NCBI GenBank assembly: GCA_003232015.1
Contig: QIKU01000081.1
Span: 1 to 5,129, forward strand
DNA: 5,129 bases
Direction: 5' to 3'
Source of the DNA: Gammaproteobacteria bacterium
GTDB taxonomy: Bacteria > Pseudomonadota > Gammaproteobacteria > UBA6429
A model generated the notes under the pieces. That model was not told the origin of the DNA. It searched no databases and was given only the letters and a program-made list of their open reading frames with translations. This document shows positions 1 to 5,129 of the stretch, one piece after another. Made by a program: the position numbers and the translations under genes. Numbering within the stretch: the stretch's first letter is position 1; each line of letters opens with the position of its first letter.

Positions 1-1117
1 CATTAACCTGATTAATCCCCGGCATGTTGATTTCCACCGGATCTTCAGCGGTTGAAATGTTAACTCCCGGCTGGTTAAGAATGTTGACCCCCGTGTACAG
101 GGAAACGGTTTTACCTGAACCGGTAGGGCCGGTGACCAGGATCATACCATAGGGCTTAGATAGGGCATCAAGGTAAAGCTTTTTCTGTTCATCTTCGAAG
201 CCCAAAGCTTCAACCCCCATCTTGGCACTGTTTGGGTCAAGTATCCGTAATACAATTTTTTCACCAAAAAGCGTTGGGCAGGTGTTAACACGGAAATCGA
301 TAGAACGGTTTTTAGACAGGTTTAGTTTAATTCGGCCATCCTGTGGAACACGTCGTTCGGAAATATCCAGGCGTGACATAACTTTTAAACGTGCAGATAA
401 TTTATTTGACATTCCTATTGGTGGGGTTGCCACTTCATTGAGTATGCCATCCAGACGAAAGCGAACCCGATAATTTTTTTCATAAGGTTCAAAATGGATG
501 TCTGAAGCGCCTTTGTTAATCGCGTCGAGTAATACTTTATTAACAAAGCGCACCACGGGTGCATCATCGATATCGGAATCGGTGGCATCATCTGCGTTGG
601 CTTCATCTTCGTCAACGTAGTCAAGGTCGTCATAATCTCCATCGTTCAGTTCAGACAATGAAGTGTCGTTATCTTCCATTGACTTGTTAATAACACGTTG
701 AAGTTTATCCTCTTCAACCAGAATGGCTTCGGTTGACATCCCAACATGGAACTTAACTTCGTCAATGGCCTGCAATAATGTTGGGTCGGAAACAGCGATA
801 AACAAACGGTTTCCACGCTTAAATAATGGCAGGGTATTATGTTTACGAACCAGGCTCTCTCTTACGAGCTTAACCACATCCGCTTCAATGTCGACGGCAT
901 CAAGATTAACAACGGGAACACCAAACTCTGCCGAGGCCGCCTCAGCAATTTTAGAACTGTTGGCCAGTTTTTGCTGCACAATATAGGAAACGAAGGGGAT
1001 TTTGCTTTTTATCGCCGCCGCTTGCGCAGTAATGGCGCTGCTTTCTTCAATAATACCATCTTGCACCAGTTTGCGTGCAAGACCACCCAGTTGTATTTTT
1101 GCATTTGGAGTTGCCAT
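1..1117 (-). CDS. pilB: Type IV pilus extension ATPase PilB, N-terminal 372 residues (3' end outside window)
   Basis: PilB is the cytoplasmic hexameric ATPase that powers pilin polymerisation. Residues 1-145 look like the MshEN/T2SSE N-terminal domain. Residues 148-185 form a linker with 19 Asp/Glu and no Lys/Arg. The catalytic part then begins with APVVRFVNKVLLDAI, GASDIHFEPYEKNYRVRFRLDG and a SRLDISERRVPQDGRI segment (248-263). The Walker A motif GPTGSGKT is residues 330-337 (bases 107-130), and the Asp-box region ISTAEDPVEI is 354-363. Walker B, the His box and any zinc-binding cysteines would lie beyond the left edge; family members are about 560-570 aa. The start is fixed: an in-frame TAA directly precedes the ATG, although no strong ribosome binding site is visible. 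It lies 53 bp downstream of the pilin gene with no obvious terminator between, so co-transcription is likely. GspE is the paralogous alternative, but the adjacent pilin and the probable gspE on the other arm favour PilB. Confidence 0.95.
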   Translation of the reverse strand, partial: MATPNAKIQLGGLARKLVQDGIIEESSAITAQAAAIKSKIPFVSYIVQQKLANSSKIAEAASAEFGVPVVNLDAVDIEADVVKLVRESLVRKHNTLPLFKRGNRLFIAVSDPTLLQAIDEVKFHVGMSTEAILVEEDKLQRVINKSMEDNDTSLSELNDGDYDDLDYVDEDEANADDATDSDIDDAPVVRFVNKVLLDAINKGASDIHFEPYEKNYRVRFRLDGILNEVATPPIGMSNKLSARLKVMSRLDISERRVPQDGRIKLNLSKNRSIDFRVNTCPTLFGEKIVLRILDPNSAKMGVEALGFEDEQKKLYLDALSKPYGMILVTGPTGSGKTVSLYTGVNILNQPGVNISTAEDPVEINMPGINQVN

Positions 1118-1170
1118 TTATTGATTTAACCCGAATTTATACGTATTTATCATTATCAAGAATATTTTAT

Positions 1171-1683
1171 TTAGTCAGCCGCCGTATCTAAGCCTGCCAC
1201 TTCAGGAAAGCCAACCAGACTTCCCCACGGTGTAGGGGTAACGGTAATTGCATAGCTTACCGCAAGTGCGCCTGCAGCAGGGTCAGGCGTGGTTACCGTA
1301 AAATCGCAATGGACATGGGCAAGGTAAGCTGGGCCACCAATGCCGGCGACCCCGCCGTGTTCACGGTAAGTAGAGCGGAAATAGCCACCGCTTTCTGCCT
1401 CTATTGTTTGGTAATCAGTCCCCACGCTGGTGGCAGCCGCATCCGGGTCAGGGAAAAACCGATTATTTTCCAGAAAATACTGTTTTTGCGCCAGTTTAAT
1501 GGCGGTTACCTCGTTGGCGCATTCGCTGAGGCGTGCAGAGGTAATATAGCCATTATAGGCAGGAATCGCGATTGCAGCGAGAATACCGATAATAGCCACG
1601 ACTATCATCAACTCGATAAGTGTAAAGCCGCTTACTCTGTTTAGATTCAGGTTGCTAGTAGTGTCTGGTTGAGTCATTTTCAT
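1171..1683 (-). CDS. pilA: Type IV prepilin, probable major pilin
   Basis: This is a 170-aa type IV prepilin, exported and assembled into the pilus fibre. The class III signal is explicit: G19 followed by [27 protein letters not shown], with prepilin peptidase cleavage expected between G19 and F20. The mature protein would be 151 aa with Glu at mature position 5 and Phe at position 1, as in type IVa pilins. The leader is 19 residues, whereas type IVa leaders are usually about 5-7. The start at M1 is supported by AGGA (bases 1691-1694, read on the minus strand) 7 nt upstream; an in-frame TAG lies just before. M3 is the only later ATG ahead of the cleavage site and would be 13 nt from AGGA. The only cysteines are C55 and C126 (mature 36 and 107), not the usual pair near the C-terminus. 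The distal half is markedly GC-rich. The position ahead of pilB suggests the major pilin; a minor or accessory pilin cannot be excluded because the globular domain is not one I recognise closely. Confidence 0.92.
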   Translation of the reverse strand: MKMTQPDTTSNLNLNRVSGFTLIELMIVVAIIGILAAIAIPAYNGYITSARLSECANEVTAIKLAQKQYFLENNRFFPDPDAAATSVGTDYQTIEAESGGYFRSTYREHGGVAGIGGPAYLAHVHCDFTVTTPDPAAGALAVSYAITVTPTPWGSLVGFPEVAGLDTAAD

Positions 1684-1714
1684 TTTCGATTCCTGCTAAA
1701 ATTATTCAAAACAC

Positions 1715-1744
1715 CTTATAATATATACTAGCTTAGCACAGCAA
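1715..1744 (-). promoter_or_regulatory. Alternative sigma-70-like promoter for the pilin gene
   Basis: Read on the minus strand, TTGCTG (1739-1744) and TATAAG (1715-1720) are 18 nt apart, a reasonable but AT-background-prone match to TTGACA/TATAAT. It would give a short leader of about 25 nt before the pilin ATG. It competes with, or could act alongside, the sigma-54-like site a few bases upstream. Pattern match only. Confidence 0.22.
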
Positions 1745-1748
1745 ATAG

Positions 1749-1763
1749 GCTAATACAGTTCCG
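1749..1763 (-). promoter_or_regulatory. Possible sigma-54-type promoter for the pilin gene
   Basis: On the minus strand the bases read CGGAACTGTATTAGC. They have GG and GC separated by 10 nt, the invariant spacing of -24/-12 promoters. Against TGGCACG-N4-TTGC, 7 of 11 consensus bases match, so it is a partial match only. Transcription would start about 55 nt upstream of the pilin ATG. Pilin genes of many gammaproteobacteria are known to be driven by RpoN with PilR, which makes the site plausible. Competing call: a sigma-70-like pair at 1715-1744. Confidence 0.33.
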
Positions 1764-1954
1764 GTGTCTCAAAATGTGAGCCGACGCAATTTAATTATTT
1801 TATATAAAACAACACGTTACAAAGAATTGTTTATTTTTTGTTGGTTGCCTTTTCGCCATCGTTTTGATAACTGAGTCACCTACATCATCCTTCAGATGAA
1901 ATAGACTTCATTTATAGTTTTCGGCCATTTTTATAAAAAATTAAGCAATTATTT

Positions 1955-1984
1955 CTTACATCTCGAAACATTTTTAACTATACT
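1955..1984 (+). promoter_or_regulatory. Candidate sigma-70 promoter for gspC (upstream option)
   Basis: CTTACA (1955-1960) and TATACT (1979-1984) are separated by 18 nt, matching 4/6 and 5/6 of the sigma-70 hexamers. The transcript would carry a leader of about 145 nt before gspC. The region is AT-rich, so chance matches are expected. Confidence 0.25.
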
Positions 1985-1994
1985 CTATAACTAA

Positions 1995-2023
1995 TTGATA
2001 TTTTGATGAATTAGGGGTAAAAA
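1995..2023 (+). promoter_or_regulatory. Candidate sigma-70 promoter for gspC (downstream option)
   Basis: TTGATA (1995-2000) and TAAAAA (2018-2023) are separated by exactly 17 nt, matching 5/6 and 4/6 of the hexamers. The leader would be about 105 nt. It competes with the site at 1955-1984, and nothing in the sequence decides between them. Confidence 0.25.
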
Positions 2024-2117
2024 GTAAAGTTAAAACAATTTGTTTTTTTACACTTTATGGATACTGCTTCACTTTGCCGGTTTGGTCAATAAGTGAGCAG
2101 AGGATACGGGGTTGAAT

Positions 2118-2138
2118 ATGGACGCTAATAACCGATGA
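2118..2138 (+). promoter_or_regulatory. Six-codon upstream frame overlapping the gspC start (possible translational coupling)
   Basis: An ATG at 2118 opens the frame MDANNR and stops at TGA 2136-2138. It shares ATGA with the gspC start codon at 2135. GGGG at 2108-2111, 6 nt before this ATG, is a better placed ribosome binding site than anything directly ahead of gspC. Ribosomes could therefore load here and re-initiate at gspC. The frame is too short to claim as a gene. Confidence 0.3.
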
Positions 2139-3052
2139 CAGCTTATGAGACAAGTCTAAACCAGCGGTTTACTCAATTTTTGGGTAAGCTGGATCCGGTT
2201 GCCATTTTGCAGGCGGGTTGGGTTACACATGTGCCTTTTTGGCTGAGTGTACTTTTTATCGTATTGCTGACGAAATCGGCAGCAGGGTTAACCTGGTTGA
2301 TATTGATGCCTGCTACAGAATATAAAGTGATTGCCAGCCCGATTGTTCCCGCTAGCCAGTCACAGTCTATTGCACGGCTCAGTTCAGTTGCACAGTTGCA
2401 TTTGTTTGGCGTGGCACAAGGGAAGTCAGGTGCCAGCCCGGTTAATATTACTAAAACCAGATTGCGACTGGTATTAAAAGGTGTTTTTGCGTCGACCAAT
2501 CCTTTAAAAGCTTTTGCCATTATATCCGAAAGCGCAACGGATAAAGGCCGTACCTTTAGGGTTGGCGAACGCTTACCCAGTGGTGCTGTTTTGCATGAAG
2601 TGCGGCCTACTGAAGTTATTTTGAACCGTAATGGCCGCCTGGAGTCTCTGGCATTACCGCAAAAGAGACTGGACAATATTCCTCTTGCGTCTTCGAGCTC
2701 ATCAACTCGTCGCAGTGTGCGCACGATGCCAGTGACGAGCAGGTTAAAGAAAATTCGGCAAACCTTTATCAAGTCACCACAGGCCTTTATGGAAAGTGCA
2801 CGTCTTGAACCGGTTGTGAACAAAGCAGATGGCTCAACCGAAGGTTTTACCTTTAATCATAATGATCCCATGGTGATGCGGAGTTTAGGTTTACTGCCAA
2901 CAGATGTCATAACGGCAATCAATGGTATTTCTATTAGTTCTAATATGAGTGCAGCTTATGACCAGTTAGTGAATTCGTTAAAGAATGGAACACCCTTAAG
3001 CATTGATTTTAAGCGTAAGGGTATCCCTCAGACCGTTAATGTGCAGATGTAG
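2135..3052 (+). CDS. gspC: Type II secretion system inner-membrane protein GspC
   Basis: GspC (305 aa) connects the inner-membrane platform of the T2SS to the secretin and helps select substrates. The layout is complete. A short cytoplasmic N-terminus is followed by one membrane segment at about residues 34-57 (VPFWLSVLFIVLL onward). The periplasmic HR domain spans about 82-175, including LHLFGVA, RLRLVLKGVFAS, AIISE and FRVGERLPSGAVLHEVRPTEVILNRNG. A Ser/Arg-rich linker follows (about 185-210), then a C-terminal PDZ domain (about 223-305) with DPMVMRSLGLLPTDVITAINGISI. In known systems the HR domain binds the N0 domain of GspD, encoded next. Length is normal for the family. The start at 2135 is forced by an in-frame TAA at 2129-2131, but its own ribosome binding site is weak. 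It is the first gene of the operon, and gspD begins 49 nt after its stop. Confidence 0.95.
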   Translation: MTAYETSLNQRFTQFLGKLDPVAILQAGWVTHVPFWLSVLFIVLLTKSAAGLTWLILMPATEYKVIASPIVPASQSQSIARLSSVAQLHLFGVAQGKSGASPVNITKTRLRLVLKGVFASTNPLKAFAIISESATDKGRTFRVGERLPSGAVLHEVRPTEVILNRNGRLESLALPQKRLDNIPLASSSSSTRRSVRTMPVTSRLKKIRQTFIKSPQAFMESARLEPVVNKADGSTEGFTFNHNDPMVMRSLGLLPTDVITAINGISISSNMSAAYDQLVNSLKNGTPLSIDFKRKGIPQTVNVQM

Positions 3053-3054
3053 TG

Positions 3055-3105
3055 ATGGAACATATTAAACTGGATAAATTAACTATTAATACGAAAGAAG
3101 TATGA
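3055..3105 (+). promoter_or_regulatory. 16-codon frame bridging gspC and gspD
   Basis: The gap between gspC and gspD is filled by an open frame that begins at ATG 3055, 2 nt after the gspC stop, and reads MEHIKLDKLTINTKEV. It ends at TGA 3103-3105, overlapping the gspD ATG as ATGA. It could carry ribosomes from gspC onto gspD. There is no good ribosome binding site ahead of its own ATG, and gspD has a purine-rich GAAAGAAG stretch of its own, so it may be chance. Confidence 0.25.
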
Positions 3106-5036
3106 GTGTGTTGTTTAAAAAATTATTAAAAATAGTGGCAGTTGTGGCATTACTGGTTGCCGTGCAAGGTCAGGCTGTTTCAGCTCCCAGTCTTAATGAG
3201 CAAAATGTGGTTACTGATGATACGGCAAAGCAAACATACACATTAAATTTTGTTGATGCCGACATCAATGCCGTGATTAATGCGGTTTCGCGTATTACCG
3301 GCCTTAATTTTATTATTGACCCGCGGGTAAAAGGCAAGGTTACGATTATTTCAAATAAAGAAATGCCGAGTGAAGATGTTTACCAGGTTTTTCTTTCTGT
3401 TTTAAAAGTACACGGCTTTGCCGCTGTTGTTGGCCCTAATGTTACAAAGATTGTGCCTGAAGTGAATGCCAAGCAGGATGCCATCCCCTTTATGAATAAG
3501 CGCATTTATAATGGTAGTGATGCCTTTGTGACGCGTGTTATTGAAGTGCGCTATATTGATGCGGCGCAACTGGTTCCTATTTTACGGCCGCTTGTTCCTC
3601 AGCGCGGTCATCTGGCAGCTTACCCTGCGTCGAATGTGCTGGTTATTTCTGACAGCGCTGCCAATATTGCTCGCCTGGAAAAAATTATCAGACGTATTGA
3701 TCAGGTAACCGGCACTGAAGTTGAAGTGATTCCATTAGAACATGCGAGCGCAACCGAAGTTGTCAGGGTGATGCAGCAACTGGCGAGTTTAAACCCAAAG
3801 CAAAAACAGACTATTAATGTTATTGCAGATGCTCGCACTAACAGCGTTTTATTAGGTGGCCCAAGATCATCACGGGTTCGTACACGGGCACTGATATCGC
3901 ATTTAGATACACCACTGGAATTTAGTGGTAATACCCATGTTATTTATTTACGCAATGCGGTTGCTAAAGATATGGTATCGGTATTAACCGGTATCAGTAA
4001 AAGTATTCTTGCTGCTGGAAAAGGTAAAAAGACGGCTGCAAGCACGGCTAGTGGAATTGTTATAGAAGCGCATGAGAGCACTAATTCGCTGGTTATTTCG
4101 GCGCCTGCCAATGTTGTGCGTTCATTGAAAACAGTGATTCAACGGCTGGACATTCGTCGGGCACAAGTGCTGGTCGAGGCCATTATTGCTGAGGTGTCTG
4201 AAGAGTCAACTAGAGAATTGGGTGTTCAGTGGGCCGGTGGTGGAGCTAATTCCACCCGTCCGGTTGGCTTAATTAATTTCGATAATGGCTATAGCGCAGC
4301 TAACTTATTATTAGACACGCCGCCAGTTGCGTCGGGTTTAAGTTTAGGGGTGGGAGATTTTATTGGCACCAGTCGTATCGGTGCATTGATTAGAGCTTTA
4401 TCAGCCGATGTCGGTACCAATATTTTATCAACACCCAGTCTGGTCACCATGGACAATAAAGAAGCAGAAATAGTCGTCGGACAGAACGTGCCCTTTATTA
4501 CCGGCGCGTTTACTAGCCCCGGGGGAGGGGGAGGGAACCCAACGAATCCATTCACAACAATCCAGCGTCAGGATGTAGGTTTAACATTAAAAATTAAACC
4601 ACAAATCAATGAAGGTAACGCCATTAAACTGGACGTTGAACAAGAGGTTTCAAGTTTAAGCCCAAGCACGGTCGGCGCCGACCTTATTACTAACAAGCGT
4701 TCTATTAAAACAACGGTCATTGTTGAAGATGGTGGTATTGTCGTTTTAGGTGGTTTAATTGAAGAAAAACTGCGTGAAGATGAACAGCGAGTGCCTATAT
4801 TAGGCGAGATACCTATTCTGGGTTTATTGTTTAGGTATAATAAAACAACCAAGGTTAAAACGAATTTAATGGTCTTTATCCGTCCTCAAATAATGAAAGA
4901 TGAAGCAATGTTAAGAAGCTTAACCAACGAAAAATATACTTTTATTCGAGCTAAACAACTTGCGATACGCGAGCGAGGCGTTAAGTTAATGGCAGACGAT
5001 CAATCACCGTTATTACCAGAATTTAAAGCGTTTTAA
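3102..5036 (+). CDS. gspD: Type II secretion system secretin GspD
   Basis: GspD (644 aa) forms the multimeric outer-membrane channel through which folded exoproteins leave the cell. A Sec signal peptide is visible at residues 1-28 (KKLLK then a hydrophobic core, cleavage likely after AVSA). The N0 domain is about 45-120 (YTLNFVDADINAVINAVSRI), N1 about 143-201, N2 about 205-270 and N3 about 276-352. The secretin beta-barrel domain is about 355-600, with VGTNILSTPSLVTMDN (437-452), gate motif VPFITG (463-468), VPILGEIPILGLLF (564-577) and NLMVFIRPQIMKD ending at 600. The 44-residue tail (NEKYTFIRAKQLA...) resembles the S-domain that binds a pilotin in Vibrio-type secretins; no pilotin gene is in view. 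Five consecutive glycines at 474-478 follow the gate motif. An in-frame TAA at 3087-3089 leaves ATG 3102 as the start, preceded by GAAAGAAG. Length and domain order are normal. GspD separates this from the related PilQ secretin by domain order and the gspC neighbour. Confidence 0.98.
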   Translation: MSVLFKKLLKIVAVVALLVAVQGQAVSAPSLNEQNVVTDDTAKQTYTLNFVDADINAVINAVSRITGLNFIIDPRVKGKVTIISNKEMPSEDVYQVFLSVLKVHGFAAVVGPNVTKIVPEVNAKQDAIPFMNKRIYNGSDAFVTRVIEVRYIDAAQLVPILRPLVPQRGHLAAYPASNVLVISDSAANIARLEKIIRRIDQVTGTEVEVIPLEHASATEVVRVMQQLASLNPKQKQTINVIADARTNSVLLGGPRSSRVRTRALISHLDTPLEFSGNTHVIYLRNAVAKDMVSVLTGISKSILAAGKGKKTAASTASGIVIEAHESTNSLVISAPANVVRSLKTVIQRLDIRRAQVLVEAIIAEVSEESTRELGVQWAGGGANSTRPVGLINFDNGYSAANLLLDTPPVASGLSLGVGDFIGTSRIGALIRALSADVGTNILSTPSLVTMDNKEAEIVVGQNVPFITGAFTSPGGGGGNPTNPFTTIQRQDVGLTLKIKPQINEGNAIKLDVEQEVSSLSPSTVGADLITNKRSIKTTVIVEDGGIVVLGGLIEEKLREDEQRVPILGEIPILGLLFRYNKTTKVKTNLMVFIRPQIMKDEAMLRSLTNEKYTFIRAKQLAIRERGVKLMADDQSPLLPEFKAF

Positions 5037-5038
5037 CC

Positions 5039-5129
5039 TTGCCACCAGCTTATAATGAATCGACAGAAGCGGGCACTCAGATCCTGATGCCGCCGGTTAT
5101 CGATGGTTCAGCCATCACTACATCCGATA
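5039..5129 (+). CDS. gspE: Probable GspE N-terminus (partial, runs off right edge)
   Basis: Two nt after the gspD stop, a frame opens at TTG 5039 and stays open to the window edge for 30 codons, reading (M)PPAYNESTEAGTQILMPP followed by VIDGSAITTSD. Upstream the frame is closed by TAA at 5024-5026, so TTG 5039 or ATG 5087 (codon 17) are the candidate starts; neither has a clear ribosome binding site. The usual gspC-gspD-gspE order suggests the T2SS cytoplasmic ATPase, whose extreme N-terminus is poorly conserved. No diagnostic motif is visible in the part present, so the name rests on position in the operon. Confidence 0.55.
   Translation, partial: MPPAYNESTEAGTQILMPPVIDGSAITTSD

Larger units (their letters stand above)
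1684..2134. other. Divergent intergenic region between pilin and gspC
   Basis: These 451 bp are AT-rich with many stop codons and hold no recognisable gene, tRNA or other structured RNA. Both flanking transcription units point outward, so promoters and control sites for the pilin-pilB unit and the gsp operon should lie here. Candidate promoter sequences are listed separately. I see no insertion sequence, long repeat or strong GC-rich hairpin. Confidence 0.85.

Noticed and set aside
222..1129. Several plus-strand open frames of 83-96 codons
   Set aside because: They are antisense to pilB, whose minus-strand frame is continuous with recognisable motifs throughout.
1139..1146. Palindrome ATACGTAT between pilin and pilB as a terminator or operator
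   Set aside because: Only 8 bp, no GC stem and no following T-run; too short to support a call.
1309..1644. 111-codon plus-strand frame over the pilin
   Set aside because: Antisense to the pilin and without a recognisable domain.
1861..1882. CRP-like site (TGATA-N6-TCACC)
   Set aside because: Only one good half-site and poor flanks; not distinguishable from chance.
1896..1912. Short hairpin ATGAA...TTCAT in the intergenic region
   Set aside because: Five AT-rich base pairs without a T-run or conserved context; no evidence of a terminator or RNA gene.
2173..2823. 216-codon open frame on the minus strand
   Set aside because: It lies wholly antisense to gspC, which has clear HR and PDZ domains; its translation shows no domain and is a shadow of gspC codon use.
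4289..4852. Two minus-strand frames (88 and 94 codons) inside gspD
   Set aside because: Both are antisense to the conserved secretin domain; the proline run in one is just the reverse of the glycine tract.

Overview
The window comes from a Gram-negative bacterium, most likely a gammaproteobacterium. It carries one end of a type IV pilus (T4P) cluster and the start of a general (type II, T2SS) secretion operon, placed back to back. Most of the sequence is moderately AT-rich (roughly low-to-mid 40s % GC by eye). The protein families fit a free-living gammaproteobacterium; the exact taxon cannot be read from the sequence.

Left arm, minus strand (1-1683): a type IVa-like prepilin (170 aa, called pilA) is followed 53 bp later by the first 372 codons of pilB, the pilus extension ATPase, which runs off the left edge. 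pilA then pilB in the same direction is the start of the common pilA-pilB-pilC-pilD order, so pilC and pilD probably lie beyond the window.

Middle (1684-2134): 451 bp without a recognisable protein-coding gene or RNA gene. It must hold the promoters of both arms. I see a partial sigma-54-like site and an alternative sigma-70-like pair facing the pilin, two sigma-70-like candidates facing gspC, and a small AT-rich palindrome.

Right arm, plus strand (2135-5129): gspC (inner-membrane linker with HR and PDZ domains) and gspD (outer-membrane secretin), then an open frame starting 2 nt after gspD that is probably the N-terminus of gspE, the T2SS ATPase. GspC links the inner-membrane platform to GspD, and GspD is the gate through which folded exoproteins leave the periplasm.

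The two arms are evolutionarily related machines that normally share the prepilin peptidase PilD/GspO. No new system is evident. The points worth a second look are the long pilin leader, the unusual cysteine spacing and GC-rich distal half of the pilin, ATGA-overlapping mini-frames in front of both gspC and gspD, a G-rich tract in the secretin gate loop, and a probable TTG start for the last gene.
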